Position numbers and translations under genes: made by a program | DNA from: Candidatus Saccharimonadota bacterium | Lineage (GTDB): Bacteria > Patescibacteriota > Saccharimonadia > Saccharimonadales > UBA4665 | Reading direction: 5' to 3' | NCBI GenBank assembly: GCA_028286245.1 | Contig: JAQBRY010000001.1 | Coordinates: 62,001 to 126,000, forward strand | Length of the DNA stretch: 64,000 bases | In this document: positions 25,705 through 34,214 of the stretch, piece after piece | How the letters are laid out: each line of letters starts with the position of its first letter | Position numbering within the stretch: the first letter of the stretch is position 1 | Notes under the pieces: generated by a model | Told to the model about the DNA's origin: nothing | The model's input: only the letters and a program-made list of their open reading frames with translations | Database searches by the model: none

Positions 25705-26331
25705 CTAGAGCATCTTGAAGGCGTGGTGCGGGCCGGTGGCTATGCTGTTGTTAATCCAGACCAGCGCCATTGCTTCCAGTGAGCGCGATTGAATAAGACC
25801 ACCGCTATCGAGCGGTTCCCAACCGAATAGGGTGACGATGACGCTCACGCTCTGCTTGGCTTCGGCGTCATCACCGGCAATAAACATGGTTGGCTTTTGA
25901 TCGCCAAAATCCGGATTCAACATGGTGGCGGCACCAACGGTATTAAAGGCTTTCACCACTGAGCTGTCTGGTAGCCACTCCTGAATTTGTTCCGCCATGG
26001 AAACTTCACCACCGCCGTACACCAGAGCATCGCCGACAGGCTTGATTACATTGGTAGTGTCGATTACTACTTTGCCAGCTAAGTTTTCTGCACCGGCCAG
26101 TTGCAGCGCAGCTTCCACGCCGTCCGATTTTACGCAGAGCACAGCCAGCTCGGCGGACTTTGCGGCAGTGGCAAAGTCTGTAACCGTCGCTCCGGCCAAA
26201 TCTGTCTTTAAGCTAGCCGCCTTTTCGCTATCCGGTTCGCGGGTAGCAATATATACTTCGTGGCCCTCAGCTAAAAATCCTTTGGCCAGTGTTGTGCCCA
26301 CAGCTCCACTCCCTAAAATACCTACAATCAT
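25705..26331 (-). CDS. NADPH-dependent F420 reductase-like oxidoreductase
   Basis: 208 residues with an N-terminal Rossmann fold: IVGILGSGAVGTTLAKGF (GxGxxG) and IATREPDSEK, the NADP-preferring second strand. VVIDTTNVIKP and SSVVKAFNTVGA are typical of the coenzyme-F420-dependent NADP oxidoreductase/YrrR-like family, many of which work on NADPH without F420. The product probably reduces a small molecule in the cytoplasm; substrate unknown. AAGGAG on the minus strand lies about 7 nt before the ATG, so this gene has a leader. Confidence 0.88.
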   Translation of the reverse strand: MIVGILGSGAVGTTLAKGFLAEGHEVYIATREPDSEKAASLKTDLAGATVTDFATAAKSAELAVLCVKSDGVEAALQLAGAENLAGKVVIDTTNVIKPVGDALVYGGGEVSMAEQIQEWLPDSSVVKAFNTVGAATMLNPDFGDQKPTMFIAGDDAEAKQSVSVIVTLFGWEPLDSGGLIQSRSLEAMALVWINNSIATGPHHAFKML

Positions 26332-26403
26332 AATCTTGCTCCTTTTAATACCTCTAGTATGACAGCTGCCCCTAAGCGCGCGTGTAAGATAGTCCTCACT
26401 AAT

Positions 26404-27024
26404 TCAGTCTTGGCTTAAGCATTGGAGCGTGGTGCTAATATTTCTAACTTCTTTGACGGGATTGCCTGCAAAGCAGTGGACACTATCGTGACCGAATATA
26501 AAGACGGCCATCATCAAGCCAAACGTACCAATCGCTATCAACGGCCAGTTATGGCTGACGTCTTGGAGGCTGCGTAGCAGGCTGGTACGCTGCTGGCGAT
26601 GCTGCGCCAGCACCCATACCGAAAGGGTCGCTGCGCAAATAATAAATGCTAGGGCAGGTAGCCCTGCCACCAAAAACTGCAGTATGTCCACCGAAAGGCG
26701 ACTTTGCGGGAGCGCATCTGGCCGCAATTCGTTCATTATTATAACAATTATAAAGGGCAACAACAGTAGTAGACTGACCTGTGTGTTGCGCCTGACATAC
26801 TCGGGAGTAGTGTTTGCATAGGCATGGCCGACAACGGCGTAATTCTGCTGTAGCAGGCTGCGTAGCAGGTCACTTGCTGCCCGCAGCCAAACGGTAACCC
26901 GGCCGAGCCTTGAAGGTTGATCAGCCAGCATATCCGCTAATGTTTGCACCATCTGCTCGCCATATTCACCTCTGTACGATTTAGGGAACAAGGTAATTAA
27001 TTTTCGATACGCTCTTAATAACAC
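26404..27024 (-). CDS. Membrane protein co-transcribed with PadR regulator
   Basis: 206 residues starting with GTG at 27024, preceded by GGAGAT and only 1 bp after the padR stop. The N-terminus (LLRAYRKLITLFPKSYRGEYGEQMVQTLADML) matches the soluble helical segment common to PadR-linked permease-like proteins. Three to four transmembrane helices follow (LLLLLPFIIVIIMN, FLVAGLPALAFIICAATLSVWVL, WPLIAIGTFGLMMAVFIFG). It may be a membrane sensor or partner for PadR. Specific function unknown. Confidence 0.8.
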   Translation of the reverse strand: MLLRAYRKLITLFPKSYRGEYGEQMVQTLADMLADQPSRLGRVTVWLRAASDLLRSLLQQNYAVVGHAYANTTPEYVRRNTQVSLLLLLPFIIVIIMNELRPDALPQSRLSVDILQFLVAGLPALAFIICAATLSVWVLAQHRQQRTSLLRSLQDVSHNWPLIAIGTFGLMMAVFIFGHDSVHCFAGNPVKEVRNISTTLQCLSQD

Positions 27025-27025
27025 T

Positions 27026-27367
27026 TTATATCTCCGTATCCCGAGCTATTTGCAACGCCTGGCGGTGCCGAGCCAGTGCTACACTTCGCTCGTAGTGCTC
27101 GAGTTCAGCATTAAGGGCCGCTTTACCGGTCGAGGTAAGGCGGTAGTAGCGACGTCGGGCTTCTGGCTCCTTTGAGTACTCTTCTATGAGTTGCTGCTCA
27201 CGTAGTTGTTTGATACTGCCATACAATGCGCCGGGGCTTAATTTGAGTTTGCCACCCGAGTCGTCTGCTACTTGTTGCATGATTTCATAGCCGTGACGCG
27301 GCTTAAGACTCAAAGCTAAGAGGATGCTGAAAGCAACGTGTGGAAGCTGGTTGTATTGTTTCTTCAT
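27026..27367 (-). CDS. PadR family transcriptional regulator
   Basis: 113 residues from the ATG at 27367: TATAAT (minus, 27375-27380) lies 7 nt upstream, so the in-frame ATG at 27376 falls within the -10 and is rejected. The winged helix is clear (VAFSILLALSLKPRHGYEIMQQV, SPGALYGSIKQLREQQLIEEY, RRRYYRLTSTGKAAL), followed by the C-terminal dimerisation helix. PadR proteins usually repress and sense small molecules. It is divergent from the DUF347-DedA-DUF347 operon, and a 19-bp palindrome covers both promoters. Confidence 0.95.
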   Translation of the reverse strand: MKKQYNQLPHVAFSILLALSLKPRHGYEIMQQVADDSGGKLKLSPGALYGSIKQLREQQLIEEYSKEPEARRRYYRLTSTGKAALNAELEHYERSVALARHRQALQIARDTEI

Positions 27368-27378
27368 ATTTGCCATTA

Positions 27379-27397
27379 TATAACGTAGTACGATATA
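27379..27397. promoter_or_regulatory. Candidate PadR operator
   Basis: TATAACGTAGTACGATATA consists of TATA-A-CGTA-G-TACG-A-TATA: arms are perfect inverted repeats except the paired A/A positions. It overlaps the -10 of padR on the minus strand (27375-27380) and abuts/overlaps the likely -10 (TATAGAT, 27394-27400) of the divergent operon, so one dimer could repress both. Confidence 0.65.
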
Positions 27398-27420
27398 GAT
27401 TCAAGGAGGCGTCCATAATT

Positions 27421-28185
27421 ATGAAACAAAAAATGCTGAATAAAGTTCCCGAAATAACACTCTACTTTTGGATAATTAAGATTCTGTGTACTACAGTAGG
27501 CGAAACAGCCGCCGATTTTTTAAACACCAACCTCAATTATGGGCTGACTAACACCACCTATCTTATGGGTAGTCTACTAGCAGTTGCACTGATAGTTCAG
27601 TTTCGGCTTAACCGATATGTCGCTTTCGTATACTGGTTAGCCGTGGTGTTACTCAGCGTGGTAGGTACACTGATTACGGATAACTTAACCGATAACTTTA
27701 ATGTTTCATTGGTAACGACAACTATCATATTTAGTATTGCCCTAGCTGCTACATTTATAGCCTGGTTCAAAAAGGAAAACACCCTTTCGATTCACAGTAT
27801 AACGACTCTCCGACGAGAGGCTTTTTACTGGCTCGCCATCTTATTCACTTTTGCGCTCGGCACTGCCAGTGGCGACCTTGTAGCCGAACGGCTCAATTTA
27901 GGTTACTTACTTTCGGTGCTCATTTTTGGCGGTATTATTGCCGCGATCACCTTCGTGCATCTTCGATTTAAACTCAACGCCGTACTCAGCTTTTGGTTAG
28001 CTTACATTCTCACCCGGCCACTCGGCGCATCCATTGGCGACTACCTGTCACAGAGCAGGGCAGACGGAGGGTTGGGATTAGGAACTAACGTTACCAGCGC
28101 CATATTCCTGGTAGCAATACTTGGCCTCGTTATTTATTTGACACTGACTAGACGAGACGCAACGGAGGCCATTACACATGCATAA
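27421..28185 (+). CDS. DUF347 (COG4705) membrane protein
   Basis: 254 residues from the ATG at 27421, with AAGGAGG (27403-27409) 11 nt upstream. Eight predicted transmembrane helices form four DUF347 repeats, each with the conserved aromatic motif (FWIIKILCTTVGE, FVYWLAVVLLSVVGT, FYWLAILFTFALGTASGDL, FWLAYILTRPLGASIGDYL). The family is membrane-bound and functionally uncharacterised as far as I know. It shares an 8-bp overlap with the DedA gene and is clearly paralogous to the gene at 28785, suggesting a complex or redundant pair under PadR control. Confidence 0.9.
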   Translation: MKQKMLNKVPEITLYFWIIKILCTTVGETAADFLNTNLNYGLTNTTYLMGSLLAVALIVQFRLNRYVAFVYWLAVVLLSVVGTLITDNLTDNFNVSLVTTTIIFSIALAATFIAWFKKENTLSIHSITTLRREAFYWLAILFTFALGTASGDLVAERLNLGYLLSVLIFGGIIAAITFVHLRFKLNAVLSFWLAYILTRPLGASIGDYLSQSRADGGLGLGTNVTSAIFLVAILGLVIYLTLTRRDATEAITHA

Positions 28186-28798
28186 TTTGCTGGACCCAAC
28201 CTATCTCATTAAGCACTTTGGGTATCTGGGTATATTCATTACCATTTTTCTGGAATCGGGTATCATCGTGGGATTTTTCCTCCCCGGCGACAGCCTACTC
28301 TTTGCCGCCGGGCTTCTGGCGTCACAACATTATCTAAATCTTGCCGGGTTAATTGTGGTGGCGGTTATCGCTGCTATCCTTGGAAATACCGCTGGATACT
28401 TTACGGGCAAAAAATTAGGACCAACACTCTTTACACGTAAAAGCTCGCTGCTGTTTTCCCAAAAACGTGTAAATGAGGCACACGTCTTCTTCGAAAAGCA
28501 GGGGCCACAGTCCCTCGTTCTGGCCCGCTTTATACCCGCCGTGCGCTGCTTTGTGCCCATCATCGCCGGCGTAGGCAACATGGAATATCGGTCATTTCTG
28601 ACCTTTAACAGCCTCGGCGGCGTTCTCTGGGGCATATCTGTTCCGATCCTCGGCTATACGCTGGGCAAGACCGTGCCAAGCATTGATAAATATTTATTGC
28701 CCATCATCGTCCTGATTGCAGCTATCTCTGTGCTACCAGTTCTACTTCAGTACCGTAAATCAAAGCAGACAGGGAAGATGAGCGATGACAATAAGTAG
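28178..28798 (+). CDS. DedA family membrane protein
   Basis: 206 residues with the VTT/SNARE-associated fold: SGIIVGFFLPGDSLLFAAG near the N-terminus, the amphipathic re-entrant segment, and the conserved LARFIPAVRCFVPIIAGVGNM block with essential Arg residues. Five to six transmembrane helices. DedA proteins are linked to lipid scrambling/undecaprenyl phosphate recycling and membrane-potential homeostasis. It overlaps its neighbours on both sides (8 and 14 bp), so the three genes are one tightly coupled operon. Confidence 0.94.
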   Translation: MHNLLDPTYLIKHFGYLGIFITIFLESGIIVGFFLPGDSLLFAAGLLASQHYLNLAGLIVVAVIAAILGNTAGYFTGKKLGPTLFTRKSSLLFSQKRVNEAHVFFEKQGPQSLVLARFIPAVRCFVPIIAGVGNMEYRSFLTFNSLGGVLWGISVPILGYTLGKTVPSIDKYLLPIIVLIAAISVLPVLLQYRKSKQTGKMSDDNK

Positions 28799-29549
28799 TT
28801 ACCTGCGGCGGCCTTTGCTCAGAAAAGTGCCCGAAGTGACAATTTACTTTTGGATAGTTAAACTGCTCACCACGGCGCTTGGAGAGTCAACCTCCGACTA
28901 TCTGGTACAGCGGCTCAACCCGTACGTGGCGGTACTCGTTGGACTGGTGTGCTTTGCTATTGCCATCGCTATTCAGTTTCGCGTCCGGCGCTACATAGCA
29001 TGGGTATACTGGCTGGCAGTCAGCATGGTTGCCGTATTTGGCACTATGGCTGCCGATGTGCTCCACAACGCACTCGGCGTTCCATACATTGCGTCGGTCC
29101 TGTTCTTTGGCACAGCACTGGCGGTAGTTTTTAGCGTTTGGTATAAAACCGAAAGAACATTATCAATCCACAGCATCAACACGCCGAGGCGGGAACTATT
29201 TTACTGGGCAACGGTGCTCACTACCTTTGCGCTCGGTACCGCTGCCGGCGACCTAGCTGCCTATAGTGCAGGGCTCGGTTTCCTTTCTGCCGGCATCCTT
29301 TTTGCCGTGATATTTGCTGTGCCAGCCGTGGCCTGGTGGCGATTCCGTCTACACCCAATCGTCGCATTCTGGGCGGCCTACATCATGACCCGTCCGCTTG
29401 GAGCGTCCTTTGCCGACTGGACGGGCAAATCACTGCGTAGCGGTGGGCTGGGCTGGGGCGACTTGCCCGTTAGTATCGTCTTAGTGATTTTGATCGCCTC
29501 CATTGTCGGTTACCTTTCTCTATCGCGGGCCGACGCAGCAAAATCCTAG
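28785..29549 (+). CDS. DUF347 (COG4705) membrane protein, paralogue
   Basis: 254 residues, same length and architecture as the product of 27421-28185: eight transmembrane helices with VTIYFWIVKLLTTALGES, YIAWVYWLAVSMVAVFGT, FYWATVLTTFALGTAAGDL and FWAAYIMTRPLGASFADWTG. The two share roughly half of their residues by eye, including the motif LSIHSI(N/T)T. It begins inside the DedA gene (14-bp overlap). The duplication flanking a DedA gene suggests a heteromeric membrane assembly, which is an inference. Confidence 0.9.
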   Translation: MTISSYLRRPLLRKVPEVTIYFWIVKLLTTALGESTSDYLVQRLNPYVAVLVGLVCFAIAIAIQFRVRRYIAWVYWLAVSMVAVFGTMAADVLHNALGVPYIASVLFFGTALAVVFSVWYKTERTLSIHSINTPRRELFYWATVLTTFALGTAAGDLAAYSAGLGFLSAGILFAVIFAVPAVAWWRFRLHPIVAFWAAYIMTRPLGASFADWTGKSLRSGGLGWGDLPVSIVLVILIASIVGYLSLSRADAAKS

Positions 29550-29621
29550 CCAAAGCTGGCTACGTTAACGCATTTTGGAAAAGTGCTATTATAAAACTAT
29601 ATTTAAGCAGGATAATCAATT

Positions 29622-30698
29622 ATGACCCTCGACGTCCAAGAGCTCGCTCCATTTCAGACACAACTTGAAAACCTTGAGGCCGCCAGATTGCGTACTAATA
29701 GTTTAAATACTTTTAATAATATGGACGTGGCAGCACAACGTCGCAATATACCGAAGTATGAAAAGGCTGATCTGGCTGAACGCGAAGCTACCGTGAGGCT
29801 GGTTGATGACATTTATGCGGCCGACGCCGAGGTGTTGAGTGAACCTCAAAAAGCAATCGCTACTAAGGTGTTGGCCAATTTCTCGCGGGGCCCTATACCC
29901 GAAAAGGTGGCAAAAATAAACAGCGGCTTCCAGGTTTTTGAGCGAGTCCAAGAGGATGTCGAGCGCAGCCGGGGGACTGTCGCAGAAATCGGTGTACGCA
30001 CGGTTAGCCTTTACGAAAGCAAGGGCGCGGAGGACATAGTGGTTAGGCGTTTGCATCAAACAGCGTACGGGGGTCTCATTAGCGTTGATTTGAACGACGG
30101 CGTAAAGGTAAGTGTTCAGCCGTGCGAACATGTCAGTTTTCCTGACCCCTGGCTGGAGCCAACTAGCCTGTCTATCGATCTGCTCCCAGCTGGACCCGCG
30201 GAAGATGTTGCTAGCGAGTTGAAGAGATTTGACCCTGCATCCCCTATGTATGGACAGGGGTTGATACGATTAGGAACAGAGGCTAAACCCGGAGATATTT
30301 TAGACTCTCACCTTACGACCGACGAGCAGCGTTTTGCCGCCCGATTCTTAACAGCGTCTGTTCAGAAATGGCAGTGGATACACGTAACACCACCGAGTGA
30401 GTCGCTTAAGAACGTCGTAGTTGATAACATGTCTAGGATCTATCTCGAATTATTATCCGACGTGGCACCCTCAGATGAGTTGGCTGGGGGACGGCAGCGC
30501 CAGACACCGCTGGCCTCCTATGATCAGGATGGCCGACGCAAGCTATTTTTTGCTGCCGACGTGAGCGCTAGCGATGTAGAGCTCGCTACCCGCGAAAAAC
30601 TTGCCATGCTGCGCATTAGCTCCAAGGCGAGCGATATAGCCAAGTTCCTACGCGCAAGCCAGCATGCCAACACTTTTTTTGAAAAAATTGCCGGCTAG
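29622..30698 (+). CDS. Hypothetical protein
   Basis: 358 residues, soluble, with a helical N-terminal third (LENLEAARLRTNSLNTF, DLAEREATVRLVDDIYAAD) and a mixed remainder. No signal peptide, membrane helix or recognised catalytic signature. A promoter TTGGAA-17 bp-TATATT ends about 18 nt before the ATG, and AGCAGGAT near the start could act as a weak ribosome-binding site; GATAAT (29611-29616) 5 nt before the ATG is an alternative leaderless -10. Family unknown. Confidence 0.72.
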   Translation: MTLDVQELAPFQTQLENLEAARLRTNSLNTFNNMDVAAQRRNIPKYEKADLAEREATVRLVDDIYAADAEVLSEPQKAIATKVLANFSRGPIPEKVAKINSGFQVFERVQEDVERSRGTVAEIGVRTVSLYESKGAEDIVVRRLHQTAYGGLISVDLNDGVKVSVQPCEHVSFPDPWLEPTSLSIDLLPAGPAEDVASELKRFDPASPMYGQGLIRLGTEAKPGDILDSHLTTDEQRFAARFLTASVQKWQWIHVTPPSESLKNVVVDNMSRIYLELLSDVAPSDELAGGRQRQTPLASYDQDGRRKLFFAADVSASDVELATREKLAMLRISSKASDIAKFLRASQHANTFFEKIAG

Positions 30699-30879
30699 TA
30701 CATCTACGCCAGGGGCTACGTGCTCATGCTTGCCATCCATCTTGCGGCGACACGTCCATCGAGACAGAAATGCCGCTTTTAGTCAGTGTCTTTCAATCCT
30801 CCGAAGTTTCTTGCCTGATCCCCAAGATTTTGTTGCCTAGAGTTTATGACTCCGCAGCGAGTAGTGCCATAATAGGATT
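30699..30879. promoter_or_regulatory. Spacer with isolated ATGCTTGCC word and promoter for 30880
   Basis: ATGCTTGCCA at 30726-30735 resembles the shared accessory -35 but has no -10 at 17 bp. The real promoter of the next gene is CATAAT (30868-30873) with extended TGC, exactly 6 nt before its ATG. Confidence 0.45.
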
Positions 30880-31332
30880 ATGCCTGTCGCCTCCCCTGGA
30901 AATCTTGAGATTATTGACGCTGCAAAGCTGGTATTTGATGACGGCATGGATAATTTTGCGCCACTAACTGACAGTCAAAATTATGCAGGCCTATCAGTAG
31001 TTGCACCTGAGGTAATAATTCATGGTGCCTCGACACGAATATATACCGCATTCGACTACGATGCTGCCTGCCCAGTGGATGGGATAGAAGTGCTTTCCTA
31101 CGCGAAGCGCGCCGCTGCAGCTTCACAATCGTTTCACTTTATAATATTGCAGTGGTTAAAAGGAGATTGCGGCAAATATTTTATTACCCCAGAAGACGGT
31201 CAGGTACAAGAGCGTAACGACCCGTTCGGCCAAAGAAGGAACCGCATGGTTGACGTACAGAGAGAAGACGCCATCCGCCAGCGCATTCTGCGCGGCCTCG
31301 GCGCCCTGGCCGACAGCCGCTTCGACACCTAA
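30880..31332 (+). CDS. Hypothetical protein
   Basis: 150 residues, soluble. The first ~95 residues look alpha/beta (VIIHGASTRIYTAFDYDAACPVDGIEVLSYAKRAAAASQSF), the C-terminus is basic and Arg-rich (RRNRMVDVQREDAIRQRILRGLG). No recognised family. The leaderless-type promoter (extended TGC plus CATAAT, 6 nt before the ATG) supports the start and reality of the gene. It is one of several orphan genes between 29.6 and 36.2 kb. Confidence 0.72.
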   Translation: MPVASPGNLEIIDAAKLVFDDGMDNFAPLTDSQNYAGLSVVAPEVIIHGASTRIYTAFDYDAACPVDGIEVLSYAKRAAAASQSFHFIILQWLKGDCGKYFITPEDGQVQERNDPFGQRRNRMVDVQREDAIRQRILRGLGALADSRFDT

Positions 31333-31398
31333 CTCTTCTGTCCAAAATTAGCGTTAATGCTTGCATCGACTAGTACCGCAATGCATACTCGACATACT

Positions 31399-32028
31399 AT
31401 GAGCGTTGAATTTGGATTTCCTGGCGACCCGGCACCACAGCTAGAAGCCAGCAGAAGATATTTTGCCGAGGAACTCCCCGACAGCGAGCCAGGTGAGATA
31501 CTCAGTGGACGTGTCAGCCTAGACGAGGCAGATTTTATTTTCGGTGCAGTATTAAGTCATGACCACAAGAACGCCGTCGTAGTTGTCGATGCCTATGCAC
31601 AGACTAACGATGCGGCACTTATTCAGTTTCCAGAGTCATTTGAGCCTGCAGCGTTATTTAGAACGTGCCTGCTCAACGCACTGGCAGAATTGTACCCTGA
31701 TATGTTAAGTGAGCTTGCGGGGGTGAAGGAAGTACCACAAGGCTTTAAACTCTTCGCTTCGCTCCGAGAATATTCTGACGAAGATGATGAGCAGTTTTTT
31801 CTCGAAAACATCGAGGCCCTAAGTTATCCCATTCCGCTGGACCGCTCACAACCAACCTACGCCTACCTGTTTGAACGCATTGGTTATGGCGGTTATGAGC
31901 AGAAAGAGCAGGGTGTTGGCGCGGTCATCTTTGCAACAGGCCTAAAAGATGGCCAGGATGGTATTCCACCTTACTGGGTGTACACATCGCCTGCGAGTGG
32001 CAATGCAGAAGAGCTAGAAGACGAGTAG
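31399..32028 (+). CDS. Hypothetical acidic protein
   Basis: 209 residues from the ATG at 31399; the in-frame ATGs at 31357 and 31381 lie upstream of or within the promoter, which is TTGCAT (31361-31366), 17 bp, CATACT (31384-31389), 9 nt before the start. The protein is strongly acidic (SDEDDEQFFLENIEAL, EELEDE tail), soluble, with alternating strands and helices. No catalytic motif recognised. The ATGCTTGCAT at 31357-31366 is shared with other accessory promoters. Confidence 0.7.
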   Translation: MSVEFGFPGDPAPQLEASRRYFAEELPDSEPGEILSGRVSLDEADFIFGAVLSHDHKNAVVVVDAYAQTNDAALIQFPESFEPAALFRTCLLNALAELYPDMLSELAGVKEVPQGFKLFASLREYSDEDDEQFFLENIEALSYPIPLDRSQPTYAYLFERIGYGGYEQKEQGVGAVIFATGLKDGQDGIPPYWVYTSPASGNAEELEDE

Positions 32029-32043
32029 ATCCTAAAAGCCGGG

Positions 32044-32757
32044 CTATTCAACAGATACTGGCACCCATTGGGCCATGCCCGATTCGGCCACAAAATCCTC
32101 GCCGAGACTGCGTACAGCCAAGGCGCGGTGCCTACCGTTTTGAATTGACCAATCGTCACTTATCATCAGGTGGTCCGGCGCTGCATGAGCTGCGTCAATA
32201 CTAAGACCGGCAAACTGCGCATTATAGGCGATAGGGTCGGCCATTATGGTAGCGACGCCATGAATCCAGCTGCTAACGTCGGCACCTCGCCCGCTGCGCG
32301 ACTGGACGCGCCTCCAGTCTGTATGACCCAACCGCGCTACATCTACGAGGTCCGCTGAACCGTTGTAGGCGTATCCGCTTGCATATGGCGCCCCAAACCG
32401 TTCTTGCTCACTGGTAATTTCTTTAATACGTGTGGCAAAGAAGCCAACTTCCGGCACTTCAAATCGGGGCTGAGGGCGAAGAGTCCTACTACTAAGATCG
32501 ACTTTAATGCCTTCAAGTTGATGAAACGATTCCGGACTTTCGGGGTCGAGGCCAATATGCAGCATTAAGCTATGCATTTGGCCGCGGCGGACGCCCCGCA
32601 GCATTGGATTTGCTCCTGGCCCTGCTTCGGCGAGCCAGGCCATCAAAGCCTGAATCTGTTTATACGCCTCTAAAAACTCCAGAAGCTCAGCAACTTCTGG
32701 GTCATGCCGTACTTCGGGGCCATTATCGCCACCACTAAAACTTTCTGGGCCTGCCAT
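32044..32757 (-). CDS. Hypothetical protein with ParB/Srx-like C-terminal motif
   Basis: 237 residues. The N-terminal half is helical (VAELLEFLEAYKQIQALMAWLAEA). The C-terminal part contains DDWSIQNGRHRALAVRSLGEDFV, which closely resembles the ParB/sulfiredoxin-fold box (xxDGxHRxxAxxxLG) that binds nucleotides in ParB, Srx and SNF-type nucleases. The usual Asp is replaced by Asn (QNGRHR). The rest does not look like a chromosome-partition ParB. Function unknown. It is convergent with the 31399 gene. Confidence 0.66.
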   Translation of the reverse strand: MAGPESFSGGDNGPEVRHDPEVAELLEFLEAYKQIQALMAWLAEAGPGANPMLRGVRRGQMHSLMLHIGLDPESPESFHQLEGIKVDLSSRTLRPQPRFEVPEVGFFATRIKEITSEQERFGAPYASGYAYNGSADLVDVARLGHTDWRRVQSRSGRGADVSSWIHGVATIMADPIAYNAQFAGLSIDAAHAAPDHLMISDDWSIQNGRHRALAVRSLGEDFVAESGMAQWVPVSVE

Positions 32758-32808
32758 AGAATATTATGATATCATATTTTTCTGTTTTTACAATAGTAAT
32801 GTCATAAA

Positions 32809-34098
32809 TTAACATCCAGGGACATCGGCCAGTAATCGATCCCGTAATGGATCGGAGATCTCACTCTGCATAGATAATAGCGTTACCAAGTTCCTAAAGT
32901 AGCTGCTCGTGCTGGCATCTTTAGCTTTGATAGGTATGACCACCGCAAGTTCTTCGTTACGTACGGCTTTTTGCAAATGCGTCGTAAAGTTATCACTGCC
33001 CAGAATAACTTTCGCAGAAGTATCGTCATAGGTCACAATAAGAATTTTTGAATGTGAGGGCTCAGTTCGGTGTGGGCTGCTAATCCTGGCTGCTCGCTTG
33101 CGGCGCTGATAGCGTGCATTTAGGATGTTGTAAGGGAAGGCTGTTTCGCGGTAATCACTTACCGGTTCGAGCGGCGTGTGGACATCGGCACCGTACACCC
33201 TATCTGCATGTTCCAAAGCCCGGTACAACAAGCCGTCAGGCGGGTACTGCGAAAGAAGCACAATGCTACGTGGCTGTTTAACAGGGTTCTCAAAGGGATT
33301 AGTAATGACGGGGTCACTTAACGGATCAATCGCTAACAAAGCTTCGGATAAAATCCTTGGCAGCCGGGCAGGCTCACCAGCATTACCTATGTCATGTACA
33401 AACAGGACATCTTCACTTCCAGGGAATACGTGCAGACCACTAGTGCCACCAAAGCCGCCGCTAACTGATCGCATTACAAACGCTGCCGCTTGCCCATGCA
33501 CGCGCACTAGTAAATTATGCATTCCTGCTGCCATGGCTCCATCCGGTTCTGTCAGATCAGAATCAGTAAAATTGGCGCTCCCCAGCCAGGCTGTCACATC
33601 CCCGCGCGTGCGAGCTACGTAGGCTGCTTTCATATGGCGAGTGGACAGTTGCTGTGCCAGGTGGATGCTGCCGATTTGGCGCAGTCGAGGCACGTAACCT
33701 CGAACTGGCTTACTAGGCGCATCACGAATAAGCATTCCGTATCCGTCGAGCGTCTGTAGCCAACCCGCTGTACGGAGTTGGCTTTCTCGTCGCTCCCGGC
33801 GCGCGGATTTAGAAGTCAGGGGCAGAATGTCGGGGTAGTCTCTGTTGCCAATTCTGGTCATCGTATCCACGTAGCGGCCGTCAATGATTAATTTAGCATC
33901 TACACCTCGGCGCTTGGAATCAATCATCGCCGTCAGCACACTATACACAACTGACAGCTCTTCGGAATGCTGCATTTCGAACTGCATAGTAGCAATACCG
34001 GCCTCATCGCCAATCACGGTCGTATGCAAATGAGCAATATATTCGTCAGCAAACTCTGAACCACGGAGAGGCAAGGGAAGCTCGTTATTACTACTCAT
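32809..34098 (-). CDS. Phospholipase D-like protein with degenerate HKD motifs
   Basis: 429 residues, two PLD half-domains. First motif: RHMKAAYVA...LGSANFTDSD (about 180-205); second: SHSKILIVT...LGSDNFTTH (about 345-370). Both keep the catalytic His and Lys and the GSxNF block, but the Asp four residues after the Lys is Ala in the first and Thr in the second. PLD-family members include cardiolipin synthases, nucleases and toxins; no membrane segment or signal peptide is visible here, so a cytosolic nuclease/phosphodiesterase is as likely as a lipase. Promoter: TTGCGT, 17 bp, AATAAT, 8 nt before the ATG. Confidence 0.82.
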   Translation of the reverse strand: MSSNNELPLPLRGSEFADEYIAHLHTTVIGDEAGIATMQFEMQHSEELSVVYSVLTAMIDSKRRGVDAKLIIDGRYVDTMTRIGNRDYPDILPLTSKSARRERRESQLRTAGWLQTLDGYGMLIRDAPSKPVRGYVPRLRQIGSIHLAQQLSTRHMKAAYVARTRGDVTAWLGSANFTDSDLTEPDGAMAAGMHNLLVRVHGQAAAFVMRSVSGGFGGTSGLHVFPGSEDVLFVHDIGNAGEPARLPRILSEALLAIDPLSDPVITNPFENPVKQPRSIVLLSQYPPDGLLYRALEHADRVYGADVHTPLEPVSDYRETAFPYNILNARYQRRKRAARISSPHRTEPSHSKILIVTYDDTSAKVILGSDNFTTHLQKAVRNEELAVVIPIKAKDASTSSYFRNLVTLLSMQSEISDPLRDRLLADVPGC

Positions 34099-34214
34099 GT
34101 AGCCTCATTATTCTTTAGCAGCTCACGCCACGCAAGCATAAGCAAAACGTATTTTCTGCTTACCTGAGCGGGGGTGCTTAGCTTTATGCTTAAAATATGG
34201 TATTGTGTGCTTAT

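Noticed and set aside
32044-32757. Calling the ParB-like protein a chromosome-partition ParB
   Set aside because: Only the NGRHRALA box fits, no helix-turn-helix follows and no parA or parS is nearby.
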